DNA from: DATAES01 sp963721305
GTDB lineage: Bacteria > Actinomycetota > Acidimicrobiia > Acidimicrobiales > JACDCH01
Reading direction: 5' to 3'
NCBI GenBank assembly: GCA_963721305.1
Contig: CAVRIR010000002.1
Location: 62,001 to 126,000 of the forward strand
DNA: 64,000 nucleotides
Positions within the stretch are counted from its first letter, which is position 1. Each line of letters opens with the position of its first letter. Below are positions 18,254-27,811 of this stretch, in pieces. The position numbers and the translations under genes were made by a program. A model generated the notes under the pieces. The model did no database searches and was not told the origin of the DNA. It saw only the letters and a program-made list of their open reading frames with translations.

Positions 18254-21122
18254 GTGTCGGGGCTAGTCACCGTCGTCGGACGCGCCGGTGACTTGAATCG
18301 GATCGAGACCGCGCTCGATCGTGCGCTGGGCGAACAGCCCGGCGCCGTCTTGGTGCTCGGCGAAGCCGGTGTGGGGAAGACCACGATGCTGCAGGCGTCG
18401 ATGCAGCTCGCCGCGGATCGTGACTTCGCGACCGCGATCGGCAGCTGCGCCGAGGGCGCTTCCGGGACGAGCTTCGCTCCGTTCCGAGCAATGCTGCGCG
18501 CGATCGCAGCGACGTACCCGAACGAAACCGTGTCATCGGTACTCGACGCCAGCCCGGCGGTGGCGACGCTCATGCCCGCGGCCATCCGCCCGCCTCACAC
18601 AGGAAGCCACCCGCCCGACCCGGGCGAGCTCTACGACGCCGTGCTCGAGGCGCTCGGTGCCTTGGCGGGCGAACGTCCTCTCCTGCTCGCGTTCGAGGAT
18701 CTGCACTGGGCCGATCGGTCGACGCTCGAGCTCCTGTCGTTCCTCGCGCGGAACCTCACCGGAGAACGCGCGGTCGTGATGGGCACCGTGCGGATCGAGG
18801 ATCTTTCCGCTGAAGACGCGACCGGACGAACCATCACAGAGCTCGGCCGGCTCAACACGACGACCCGGATCGACCTGCGTGGTCTCGACCTCGACGAGCT
18901 GCGCGAGCTCGTCGAAGCCACCGACGCGGCGCTCGACATGGGAGAGATCGAAGCGCTCCATCGCCGCACCGGGGGCAACCCCTTCTTCGCACTCGAGCTG
19001 ATGGCGACGGGTGCGGCGACGTCAGGGCCGCTGCCACCATCGGTTTCGGACGTGATCGAGATCCGCCTCGGCGCGCTGGATGCGGATGCGCTCGCAGTCG
19101 TGCGAACGGCCGCGGTCGCCGGCTCGGTCGATGCCGCGACGCTCGCGAACGCGCTCGACCGCAGCGAGGAAGACATCGAGGTCTCGTTGCGCGCGGCGAT
19201 CGCCACCGGCGCATTGGTGGCCGACTCGACATCCGGCGTCGTGTCGTTCCGTCACGCGCTCGTGCGTGAGGTCGCGTACTCGGGGTTGTTGATGAGCGAG
19301 CGCCGACGCCTTCACGACAGCGTGGCGTCCGCGCTCGAAGCGCTCGGAAGCGACGACGCCGCGCTTCTCGCGCACCACTACAGCGCCGCCAACCGCCATG
19401 CCGACGCGCTGCGGACTTCGATCGTCGCGGCCCGCGCCGCGGCGGGCGCGTACGGATCCGTCGACGCCGTCGATCACTACATGCGTGCGGTGGGTGCCTG
19501 GAACGTGGTGCCGACCGCGGACCGGCCGCTCGAGCCCCGTTACGAGGAGCTGCTGCAGGAGGCAATGGTCTGCGCGTTGAACGTCGGGACCGTCCAAGAG
19601 GGCGCCGAGGTCGGGGCACGCTTGCTCGACGGGCTCGATCCCATCAGCGATCCCGAACGATGGGCGCTGTACGCGGCTCGCCAAGCAGAGCTGCGATGGG
19701 AGCTCGGTGACGGCGCCGGCGCGACCGAGCTCGTCGACCGCGCCGACCACTATCTCGTCGGACGCGGCGACAGCGTGGCGCGCGTTCGCGTTTTGGAGCG
19801 GCGAGCGTTCCAATGCATCGTCAGCGGGCGCCAGACCGAGGGGGCGCAAGTCGCGCGTGAAGCCCTCGAGGTCGCGCGACGGACGGGCGATCCGGAAGCG
19901 GTGGTCGTCGCGCTCAACCGCGTCGCGCTGGCGACCACTGCGCTCGGCGAGCGCGACGGTCGGGCCCTGTTGATCGAGGCGTTCGAGGAGGCGTGGCGGG
20001 CGCGACTGCCGCACGAGATGACGCGCGCCGCGATCAACATGCTGTTGCTGCTCCACACCGGTTGTCGTCTCGGCGACGCTGTCGCGGTTGGCGAGCGTGT
20101 GCTCCAGGCGGCGTCGGATCTCGCCGTCGGGCCGTCGTATCGGTCGGCGCTCGAAGCGTTGTACGCGCGCGGCACTGATCGACCTCGGGGAGTGGGAACG
20201 AGCCGATGACCTGCTCGCCGGCGTGCGTTTCCCGAACGCGCAACGGCTGCGTACTTCCGTCGCGGTTTCGGTCGCCGAGCTCGCGACCGCCAAGGGGGAC
20301 GTCGATCTCGCTCGGCGCACCCTCGCCGAGGGACGCTTCGATCTCATCTTCGTGCTGTTGCTGCGGCGGGCGTGTCTCGAAGCTGAGCTCGCGCTGCTCG
20401 AAGGCGCGCCGCATGTCGCACGATCAGTGGTCGACGAGCACCTACCCCTCGCCGAGTTCATCCTTGATTCGTCCTACGCCCGGCTCAGCGCACTCGCGTT
20501 GCGATCGCTTCCGCTTGGTGACCGAGCGTCTGCCGACTCGTATCTCGTGGGAGCTGAGCGGCGGTCGGTGGCGGTCTGCGCCGCGCCGGTCGGTCCACCC
20601 GTCGACCAGCCGGGCTGGCTCTCGGCGACACGCGCCGCACACGCACGCGTTTGCGGCCAGCCTGCGAGCGGACTGTGGGGCGACGCTGTCAATGGGTTCG
20701 GCGCGGCGCGACTCGTGGTCCGCCGCTGCTGGGCGCAGTACGAGCAAGCCGGCGCGCTCGTCGACGAAAGTGGGGATCGCGAGCGCGCGGCAGCGCTGGC
20801 CGCCGACGCACATGCCGTCGCCTCCCGCCTCGGAGCGGAACCGTTGCGGCGGTCGATCGAATCGCTCGTGCGCCGCGCACGGCTCGATGTTCCGGGCGTG
20901 GAACGTCTCGCCGAGGGCGACCTCGGCCTCACCGCACGAGAAGCCGAGGTGTTGCGACTCGTCGCCGCGGGGCGCACGAATCGCGAGATCGCCGGCGCGC
21001 TCTACATCAGCACGAAGACGGCGAGCGTCCACGTGTCGAACATCTTGCGCAAGGTCGGCGCGACCAACCGGGGCGAAGCCGCATCCATCGCGCATCGGGA
21101 GGGACTGATCGAGTCGCCGTGA
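18254..21122 (+). CDS. LAL-type LuxR regulator, apparent single-base frameshift
   Basis: After correcting one base this encodes about 955 residues. The N-terminal ATPase has Walker A GEAGVGKT at residues 36-43 and Walker B-like LLLAFEDLHWAD near 152. TPR-like helices follow. The C-terminal LuxR helix-turn-helix (LTAREAEVLRLVAAGRTN and onwards) ends near 21100. The first frame stops at 20209; the rest is in the next frame from about 20172, and dropping one base in GCGCGCGGC restores YAR-ALIDLGEW. GTG 18254 is chosen because VSGLVTVVGR opens the domain. Confidence 0.82.
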
Positions 21123-21126
21123 CGCT

Positions 21127-21140
21127 GTCGCACGTGCGAC
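21127..21140. terminator. short palindromic hairpin between convergent genes
   Basis: GTCGCACGTGCGAC is a perfect 14-bp palindrome directly after the LAL stop and ahead of the convergent TetR stop. A terminator role is plausible but the stem is short and lacks a T-tract. Confidence 0.35.
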
Positions 21141-21171
21141 GCGCAACAGCCCCTCGGGAGGGATGGTGGGG

Positions 21172-21774
21172 TCAGATGGCGAAGCCGGCGCGGAGGCGGC
21201 GAAAGGCCTTGTCGAGGAGGTCCTCGAGGTCATGGGCATCGCCGTCGCCATCACTCGAGATCCACGCTTCGACGGCGACCCGGAGCGCGCTCGTGGCGCT
21301 GGCCACCACCAGACGCAGTTCGAGGTCGCTCATCCGCCGGGCCCGAGCCGACGTCGCCCGCAACTGCTCCACCACTTCCGCCTCCCACCCCTGCTGGCGC
21401 TCGGAGACGCGCGTCCGTAGCGACGGGGTGCAGGCCACGATCTCCTTGCGAGCGCACAGCGTGCCGCGCTCGCTCGCGTAGTCCGAAGCCACGACACGCA
21501 AGGCCGACTCGAGCACCGCGAAGGGCGCCTCGCCGGACTCGTGCTCTGACAGCGCCGCGAGCAGCCGGCGCCGGTGCGCATCGCTCTCGGCGAACAGAAC
21601 GTCTTCCTTCGACGCGAAATATCGGAAGAAGGTACGGGGCGAGACCTCGCAGGAAGCGGCGATCTCCTCCACCGTCACGTTGTCGAACCCACGCTTCTGA
21701 AACAGACGAAGGGCAGACCGCACGAGCGCGTCGTGCGTCTTCTCCTTCTTCCGTTCCCGCAGGCCGGCAGTCAC
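21172..21774 (-). CDS. TetR-family transcriptional regulator
   Basis: 200 residues. The N-terminal helix-turn-helix reads DALVRSALRLFQKRGFDN, VTVEEIAASCEVSPRTFFRYF, ASKEDVLF. I start at GTG 21774 (VTAGLRERKK), because the frame beyond it translates the operator at 21802-21833. Divergent from an MFS exporter with the operator between them, it is the expected repressor of that pump, as in many multidrug-resistance pairs. Confidence 0.9.
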   Translation of the reverse strand: MTAGLRERKKEKTHDALVRSALRLFQKRGFDNVTVEEIAASCEVSPRTFFRYFASKEDVLFAESDAHRRRLLAALSEHESGEAPFAVLESALRVVASDYASERGTLCARKEIVACTPSLRTRVSERQQGWEAEVVEQLRATSARARRMSDLELRLVVASATSALRVAVEAWISSDGDGDAHDLEDLLDKAFRRLRAGFAI

Positions 21775-21801
21775 CCGGCCATTGTCGCAGCTTCCGGATT
21801 C

Positions 21802-21833
21802 TGACACAACCTGCCAGATGCCAGGTTGTGTCA
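21802..21833. promoter_or_regulatory. 32-bp inverted-repeat operator between TetR and MFS exporter
   Basis: Arms TGACACAACCTG (21802-21813) and CAGGTTGTGTCA (21822-21833) are perfect 12-bp complements around an eight-base centre. Located 28 bases from either predicted start codon of the divergent TetR and MFS genes. Size and placement fit a TetR dimer-pair site. Confidence 0.85.
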
Positions 21834-21861
21834 CACGACACGACCCGCCATACTCGATGCG

Positions 21862-23541
21862 GTGACGGACGAGCAGGTCTTGTACGACCGCAGGTGGTGG
21901 ACGCTCGCGGTCCTGTGTATGAGCCTGCTGATCGTCTTCGTCGGCAACTCCAGTCTGAACGTCACCATCCCGACGCTGTCACGCGAGCTCGGTGCCACGA
22001 CGTCCCAACTGCAGTGGGTGGTGGCGGCGTACTCGCTGGTGTTCGCCGGTCTGCTGTTCACCGCCGGCGCGATCGGTGACCGCTTCGGCCGCAAGGGCGC
22101 GCTCCAACTGGGTCTCGTCGGCTTCCTCATCGGCGCCGCGCTCGCGTCGGCATCGAACTCGATGTCGCAACTGATCGCGTGCCGGGCACTGATGGGTGGA
22201 TGCGCCGCGTTCATCATGCCGTCGACGCTGTCGATCCTGGTCAATGTCTTCCCAGCGAATGAACGGGCGAAGGCGATCGCGATCTGGGCGGGCGTTACCG
22301 GCGCTGCCGGCGCGCTCGGGCCGCTCGCGAGCGGCTGGCTGCTCGGTCATTTCTGGTTCGGATCGGTGTTCCTCGTCAACGTTCCGATCATCCTCCTCGC
22401 GCTCGTACTCGGGGCGTTTCTCGTACCGACGTCGAAGGATCCGGAAGAAGCACGACTCGATCTCGTCGGCGCGGCGCTTTCGATCGTCGGCGTCTCATCG
22501 CTCGTGTACGGACTCATCCAAGCGCCGGACAAGGGATGGTCGAGCCCACAGACATTGGCTTCCTTCGCGCTCAGCGCGCTCGTCCTGTTCGTGTTCGTGG
22601 TGTGGGAGAAGCGCACCAGCGATCCGATGCTCGACATGGCGTACTTCCGCAATCGGGCGTTCAGCACCGCCACCGGCGGGATGATCCTCGTGTTCATGTC
22701 GATGTACGGCGTGATGTTCCTGATCACGCAGTACTTCCAGCTCGTCCTCGGCTACACCCCGCTGAGCGCGGCGCTGCGGTTGCTGCCCATGGCGCCGATC
22801 ATGATGATCGTGTCGCCGCTGACGCCACGGATCGTCAACCGCATGGGCGCCAACCGCACGGTGTCACTCGGCATGAGTCTGGTCGCCGCCGGTTTCCTGT
22901 TCTTCTCGTTGCTCGGCGTCTCGTCGTCATACCCCTACGTGTTGTTCTGCGTCTTCTTCCTCGTCACCGGCATCGCGCTGACGATGTCACCGATGACCGC
23001 CGCGATCATGTCCGCCGTACCGCCGCGGCGGGCGGGCGCGGGGTCGGCGATGAACGACGCGAGTCGCGAGCTCGGGGCCGCGCTCGGGGTGGCCGTGCTG
23101 GGAAGCGTCGCCGCCTCGCGCTACTCGGCCGGCATCGGCACGGCCATCTCGCACCTCTCCCCCGCTGACCAGGCCCACGCGAGCTCGTCGCTCGGCGCCG
23201 CGCTCGAGACGGCCGCGACGTTGCCCGCGCAGGCAGGCAACGAGCTCATCTCCGCTGCGCAGCACGCGTTCATGTCCGGCCTGCACTGGGCTTCGCTCAC
23301 CGGCGCGCTCCTCGCGGGCTGCGCCGCGCTGCTCGTGAGGCGCTACCTGCCGAGGCACATCGAGCAGCACGGCGCCCTGCACGACGCGGCTGCGTCGGCC
23401 GAGGACATGGCCGAGCTCGCGCTCGCCGGAGTGCCACCGGTCTTCGCCGACACCCCCGATGACGCCACCCGGCTTCGCGCCAGAACGGACGGCGATCACG
23501 AACCGGCCGTCGCCGAAGCCGTCTCGACGCCACAGACGTAG
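21862..23541 (+). CDS. MFS drug-efflux transporter, DHA2 (14-helix) type
   Basis: 559 residues with about 14 hydrophobic helices. Early motifs SSLNVTIPTLSRELG and GDRFGRKGALQLG (MFS motif A) are typical of the EmrB/QacA group; GASA-like antiporter motif C is present as GAAGALGPLASG. The C-terminal ~60 residues are hydrophilic. It should export drugs or metabolites by proton antiport. GTG 21862 is taken as start because upstream codons lie in the operator. Regulated by the divergent TetR. Confidence 0.92.
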   Translation: MTDEQVLYDRRWWTLAVLCMSLLIVFVGNSSLNVTIPTLSRELGATTSQLQWVVAAYSLVFAGLLFTAGAIGDRFGRKGALQLGLVGFLIGAALASASNSMSQLIACRALMGGCAAFIMPSTLSILVNVFPANERAKAIAIWAGVTGAAGALGPLASGWLLGHFWFGSVFLVNVPIILLALVLGAFLVPTSKDPEEARLDLVGAALSIVGVSSLVYGLIQAPDKGWSSPQTLASFALSALVLFVFVVWEKRTSDPMLDMAYFRNRAFSTATGGMILVFMSMYGVMFLITQYFQLVLGYTPLSAALRLLPMAPIMMIVSPLTPRIVNRMGANRTVSLGMSLVAAGFLFFSLLGVSSSYPYVLFCVFFLVTGIALTMSPMTAAIMSAVPPRRAGAGSAMNDASRELGAALGVAVLGSVAASRYSAGIGTAISHLSPADQAHASSSLGAALETAATLPAQAGNELISAAQHAFMSGLHWASLTGALLAGCAALLVRRYLPRHIEQHGALHDAAASAEDMAELALAGVPPVFADTPDDATRLRARTDGDHEPAVAEAVSTPQT

Positions 23542-23586
23542 CGCGACCTGGCGCGACCGAAGCGACCGGGGCGTAGCGTCGGCGCC

Positions 23587-24546
23587 ATGGACTACCGACA
23601 TCTCGGACGCTCCGGCCTCCAGGTCAGCCCCCTGTGCCTCGGCACGATGAACTTCGGGCCGCAGACCGCCGAGGAAGACAGCTTCGCCATCATGGACGCC
23701 GCGCTCGATGCCGGCATCAACTTCTTCGACACCGCGAACGGCTACGGCGGCGGTGAGACGGAACGGATCGTCGGCCGCTGGTTCGCGCAGGGGCAGGGCC
23801 ACCGCGAGAAGGTCGTCCTCGCCACGAAGGTCTACGGCAACGTCGCCGGTGAGTGGCCGAACGACTCGAAGCTCTCGGCCCGTCACATCCGCGATGCCTG
23901 CGACGCGAGCCTGCGCCGGCTCCAGACCGATCACATCGACCTCTACCAGATGCACCACGTCGATCGAGGTACGCCGTGGGAAGAGATCTGGCAGGCGATG
24001 GATCTGCTGGTCGCGCAAGGCAAGGTGATCTACGTCGGCAGCTCGAACTTCGCGGGCTGGCACATCGCGGCGGCGAACGAGGCGGCGAAGCGGCGCGACT
24101 CGTTCGGTCTCGTGTCCGAGCAGAGCTTGTACAACCTCAAGACGCGCACGATCGAACTCGAGGTGATCCCTGCCTGCGAGGCCTACGGCGTCGGCATCCT
24201 GCCCTGGAGTCCCTTGGGCAGCGGGCTGCTCGCGGGGTCCGTCGGGTCGGGCGGCGGTCGGCGATCGAGTGACGGCATGAAGGCGGCGGCGGATTGGCTG
24301 CGCGACACGCTCGACGCATGGGAAGCGCTGTGCGCGGAGATCGGTGAACGCCCTGCCGATGTGGCACTCGCGTGGCTGCTCGCCAACCCGGTGGTCACCG
24401 CGCCGATCATCGGCCCGCGGACGATGGAGCAGCTCACCGGCGCGCTGCGATCCGTCGAGATCGAGCTCGATGGCGACGTGCTGTCGAGGCTCGACAAGAT
24501 CTTCCCCGGACCGGGCGGGACTGCGCCGGAGGCATATGCCTGGTGA
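23587..24546 (+). CDS. aldo/keto reductase
   Basis: 319 residues, full family length. The catalytic tetrad is visible: Asp and Tyr in FFDTANGYGGG (near 43-52), Lys in LATKVYG and His in YQMHHVDRG. The C-terminal NADPH site is in IIGPRTMEQL. It resembles the YajO/Tas-type potassium-channel-beta-like reductases. TAGCGT lies seven bases before the ATG, so the transcript is probably leaderless. It overlaps the next gene by 11 bases. Confidence 0.93.
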   Translation: MDYRHLGRSGLQVSPLCLGTMNFGPQTAEEDSFAIMDAALDAGINFFDTANGYGGGETERIVGRWFAQGQGHREKVVLATKVYGNVAGEWPNDSKLSARHIRDACDASLRRLQTDHIDLYQMHHVDRGTPWEEIWQAMDLLVAQGKVIYVGSSNFAGWHIAAANEAAKRRDSFGLVSEQSLYNLKTRTIELEVIPACEAYGVGILPWSPLGSGLLAGSVGSGGGRRSSDGMKAAADWLRDTLDAWEALCAEIGERPADVALAWLLANPVVTAPIIGPRTMEQLTGALRSVEIELDGDVLSRLDKIFPGPGGTAPEAYAW

Positions 24547-25162
24547 TCCGACGGGGTTCTCGGGTTCGGCCTCAGCGGTGACGCCCGGCCGCGTCGTCGT
24601 GCTCAACGGCACGTCGAGCGCCGGCAAGACGACGTTGGCCATGACGTTGCAGGCGCGGCTCGCGAGCGAAGGCGACTGCTGGATCGTCCTCGGCATCGAC
24701 GACGTCTTCCTCAAGTTGCCCGACGACTGGATCCGCATGCGCGACTGGGTGGGCGCGTACGCGGAAGAAGGCATCGAGTTCGAGATCATCGACGGAGAGG
24801 TCGAACGACGTGTCGGACCCATCGGCACCAGAACTCTGGCCGCGTACCGCGCCTGGGTCAGCGCGGCCGCACGCACCGGTCTGAACGTGATCGTCGACGA
24901 GGTTCTGCTCGACGAGTCGGACTGGATCGGTTGGCAGGACGAGCTCGATGGACTCGATGTGATCTGGATCTGTGTCGACATCGCGCTCGAAGCGCTCGAG
25001 GCGCGCGAACGCGCACGCGGCGATCGCATGATCGGCCTGGCCCGTTCGCAGTACGACCTCGTGCATCGCTTCCCCGACTACGGCCTCCGCGTCGACACCG
25101 ACCTGCTCGATGCCGACACCGCGGCCGATGCGGTGTTGGAAGTGATTCGACGTCAGCACTGA
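24536..25162 (+). CDS. P-loop phosphotransferase-like protein (chloramphenicol phosphotransferase type)
   Basis: 208 residues (194 if a GTG at 24578 is used). The P-loop GTSSAGKTT follows VVVLN directly, and a GIDDVFLKLP block comes later, as in chloramphenicol 3-O-phosphotransferase-like proteins. A kinase acting on a small hydroxylated molecule is likely; chloramphenicol itself is not implied. GGAGG sits just before ATG 24536. The overlap with the aldo/keto reductase suggests coupled translation. Confidence 0.8.
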   Translation: MPGDPTGFSGSASAVTPGRVVVLNGTSSAGKTTLAMTLQARLASEGDCWIVLGIDDVFLKLPDDWIRMRDWVGAYAEEGIEFEIIDGEVERRVGPIGTRTLAAYRAWVSAAARTGLNVIVDEVLLDESDWIGWQDELDGLDVIWICVDIALEALEARERARGDRMIGLARSQYDLVHRFPDYGLRVDTDLLDADTAADAVLEVIRRQH

Positions 25163-25217
25163 CGTCCACGCGCACGACTCGCGCAGCGACGCATGTCACA
25201 CGTTCGGGTGGGTTGAG

Positions 25218-25250
25218 GGGAAGGCCCGCGGAAGGTCGCGTTCGTAGGTT
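25218..25250 (+). promoter_or_regulatory. SARP-type direct repeats and -10 before calcium-binding protein
   Basis: GGGAAGG (25218-25224) and CGGAAGG (25229-25235) are 11 bp apart; nine bases later TAGGTT (25245-25250) fits a -10. The start codon is at 25293 with its own GGAGGAG, so this transcript has a leader. Geometry matches the sites at 9065, 13853 and 13903 exactly. Confidence 0.7.
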
Positions 25251-25292
25251 CCGGTCACGGCGCAGAGCAGCGCCACGAACGGAGGAGCGGGG

Positions 25293-27155
25293 ATGCATCA
25301 GCGACGCAGCACACGGGCAGGCATGAAGCGGACTTGGCGAGGCGCAGTCCTAGCGGTCGCGACGACAGGATTCGTGACCGTCGGATTGGGAACCGCAACT
25401 GCGTTCGCGGCGACCGGGGTGACCGCGTCCGTCGTCAACGGACACTTGGTTGTCACCGGCACATCCGGCGATGACCAAGTGGCGATCCGCTTGCAGGATC
25501 CGTCGACCCTTGCCGTCGACAGCAACAACGACGGCACCGCCGAGTTCCTCTTCCCGCGCTCGCAGGTCGGCGCGATCGACGTGAACCTCGGTGCGGGCAA
25601 CGACCTCGGGCGCATCGATCAGGTCAACGGCCTCTTCACCGACACGATCCCGACGACGCTGGCCGGTAACGCGGGCAACGACACCTTGATCGGCGGCGAT
25701 GGATCGGAGACGCTCAGGGGCGGCGCGGGCAACGACTTCGTCGACGGCAACCGCGGCAACGACATCGTTTCCATGGGCGACGGCGACGACACGTTCAACT
25801 GGGACCCGGGCGATGGCAGCGACGTCGTGGACGGCGGCGCGGGCAACGACCGCGTCGTCTTCAACGGCAGCAACGCCGCCGAGACCTATGACTTCTCGGC
25901 CAACGGCAACCGCCTCGCCCTCCACCGCGACGTCGCGGGCGTCACCACCGACGCCTCCGGCATCGATCAGGTCGACCTGACCACGCGCGGCAGCGCCGAC
26001 GTCGTGAACGTCCACGGCCTGACCGGCACTGACGTCAAGCGGATCAACGTCGACCTGTCCGGCTCGGACGGCCAAGGCGACCAGGCCGCCGACCAGGTGA
26101 ACGTCGAGGGCACCGCTGGCCCCGACAACGTGCAGGTGACGACCGACGGCACAACCGCGCACGTGGCTGGTCTCGCGGCTGCGGTCACCGTGTCCCACGG
26201 GGAGCCGTCGCTCGACACGCTGAACGTCAACACGCTGGGCGGTGACGACAACGTCACATCCGATCCAGCCGTGGGCGCCGCGATCCACACCGTCATCGAC
26301 GGTGGTGAAGGCAACGACACCGTCACGACCACGGGAACCGACGGACCGGACACGTTCTCGGCGGTTCCGTCGGCCGGCTCCCTCGTGGCGGTTGCGAACG
26401 GCGCGAACCAGTTCTACGAGATGACCGCCGAGTCGCTCGTGCTCAAGGGGCTCGGCGGTGACGACACGCTGCGCGGCTCCAATGGACTCGACGGGCGCAC
26501 GACACTCACGTTGGCCGGCGGCGCGGGATCAGACACGCTGGTCGGCGGTGACGGTGCTGACGTGTTGCGGGGTGGCCCGGGTAACGATTTCGTCGACGGC
26601 GGTCGCGGCAGCGACGTCGTTTCCATGGGCGACGGCAACGACACGTTCAACTGGGATCCCGGCGACGGCAGTGATGTCATCGACGGAGACGCCGGCAGCG
26701 ACCACATCGTGTTCAACGGGAGCAACGCCAGCGAGCACATCGACCTGAGTGCGAACGGCAACCGACTGCGCCTGGTCCGGGACGTCGCGGGCGTCACGAT
26801 GGACGCGGGCTCCGTCGAGAACGTCGATGTCGATGCCAAGGGCTCACCTGACAACATCGCGGTGCATGACCTCACCGGCTCGAGCACCACGGCCGTGAAC
26901 GTCGACCTCGCCGGCATCGATCCGACCCAAGGCGACGCCGCAGCGGACACCGTCACGGTGGACGGCACGAACGGCGTCGACGCCATCGAGGTCAGCGCGA
27001 CCAACGGTGTCGTCAAGGTCGGCGGAGTGGCCGCAGTGGTCAAGATCGCCCACGCCGAAGCGGCGCTCGATCTGCTCGACATCAACACGCTCGACGGCAA
27101 CGACGCCGTCAACTCGACGCTGCCGCCGGGAATCATCCAGCTGTTGATCGGTTGA
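25293..27155 (+). CDS. secreted RTX-like calcium-binding repeat protein
   Basis: 620 residues with a Sec signal peptide: basic MKRTWRG, a hydrophobic stretch, and a likely cut after TAFA near residue 39. Two blocks of glycine/aspartate nonapeptides (GGxGxDxLx type) occur near residues 123-175 and 408-460. Each is followed by the same domain with NWDPGDGSD and VVFNGSN or IVFNGSN, so the protein is an internal duplication. RTX repeats bind calcium outside the cell; no enzymatic or lytic domain is visible. GGAGGAG sits five bases before the ATG. Confidence 0.88.
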   Translation: MHQRRSTRAGMKRTWRGAVLAVATTGFVTVGLGTATAFAATGVTASVVNGHLVVTGTSGDDQVAIRLQDPSTLAVDSNNDGTAEFLFPRSQVGAIDVNLGAGNDLGRIDQVNGLFTDTIPTTLAGNAGNDTLIGGDGSETLRGGAGNDFVDGNRGNDIVSMGDGDDTFNWDPGDGSDVVDGGAGNDRVVFNGSNAAETYDFSANGNRLALHRDVAGVTTDASGIDQVDLTTRGSADVVNVHGLTGTDVKRINVDLSGSDGQGDQAADQVNVEGTAGPDNVQVTTDGTTAHVAGLAAAVTVSHGEPSLDTLNVNTLGGDDNVTSDPAVGAAIHTVIDGGEGNDTVTTTGTDGPDTFSAVPSAGSLVAVANGANQFYEMTAESLVLKGLGGDDTLRGSNGLDGRTTLTLAGGAGSDTLVGGDGADVLRGGPGNDFVDGGRGSDVVSMGDGNDTFNWDPGDGSDVIDGDAGSDHIVFNGSNASEHIDLSANGNRLRLVRDVAGVTMDAGSVENVDVDAKGSPDNIAVHDLTGSSTTAVNVDLAGIDPTQGDAAADTVTVDGTNGVDAIEVSATNGVVKVGGVAAVVKIAHAEAALDLLDINTLDGNDAVNSTLPPGIIQLLIG

Positions 27156-27166
27156 CAGCGAGAGCC

Positions 27167-27772
27167 ATGCGACTGCTCACCGTTTGCGGGAGTCTCCAGC
27201 GCCGCTCGGCCAACCGAGCGGCGCTGGCGGTCGCGACCGGAGTGGCGGCCGATGCGGGCGCGACCGTCGTCGACTTCGAGTACCTCGCCGACATCCCGCC
27301 CTTCAATCCCGAACGGGCCGGCGACGACGCCGACGCCGTCGTGCTCTGGCGCCGGGTGCTCGAGACGAGCGATGCCGTTCTCGTCGCCGCGCCGGAATAC
27401 GCGGGTGGGCTCGCCGGCACCGTCAAGAACTCGTTCGACTGGGTCGTCGGCTCGGGCAGCATCTATCGGAAGCCGATGGGAGTGATCAGCGCGGGCACGT
27501 CGGGCGGTGAGCACGCTCGGCGCGCGTTGGTCCAGACATTTACGTGGCAGGGCGCGTACGTCGTCGCCGAGCTCGGCATCGGCTTCCCACGCGCGAAGTC
27601 CGATGACACGGGCAGGTTCACCGACGCGATCACGCTCGACGCCATCTTCACCATGACCCATCGCCTGCTCGACGCGGCCGGCACGCCCATCGGCGTCTTG
27701 TCCGAGCAAGCCAGCGAGGTCGTCCGATCGCTCGGCCTCGACGCGGCCCATGTGTTGGTCACCGACAACTGA
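27167..27772 (+). CDS. NADPH-dependent FMN reductase
   Basis: 201 residues with the flavodoxin-like pattern LLTVCGSLQRRSANRAAL (FMN phosphate loop), LVAAPEYAGGLAGTVKNSFDWV and GVISAGTSGGEHAR. These are the conserved blocks of NADPH-dependent FMN reductases such as SsuE-like and chromate reductases. ATG 27167 is preferred over the TTG at 27152, which overlaps the previous stop. It could supply reduced flavin to nearby luciferase-like enzymes, though those look F420-type. Confidence 0.88.
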   Translation: MRLLTVCGSLQRRSANRAALAVATGVAADAGATVVDFEYLADIPPFNPERAGDDADAVVLWRRVLETSDAVLVAAPEYAGGLAGTVKNSFDWVVGSGSIYRKPMGVISAGTSGGEHARRALVQTFTWQGAYVVAELGIGFPRAKSDDTGRFTDAITLDAIFTMTHRLLDAAGTPIGVLSEQASEVVRSLGLDAAHVLVTDN

Positions 27773-27811
27773 GCGCGCCGCAAGGACGATTGCTACCGTC
27801 GGCTCATCGAG

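Noticed and set aside
23540..23586. GCGACCG direct repeats before the aldo/keto reductase as an activator site
   Set aside because: Period is 9 bp and the sequence differs from the GGGAAGG family; more likely GC-rich chance repetition.
22987..25029. Long minus-strand open frame (680 codons) across the MFS, aldo/keto reductase and P-loop genes
   Set aside because: It is antisense to three well-supported genes, has biased composition and no domain.
25293..27155. Toxin or protease function for the RTX-like protein
   Set aside because: Only calcium-binding repeats and beta-rich domains are visible; no catalytic motif or type I secretion genes nearby.
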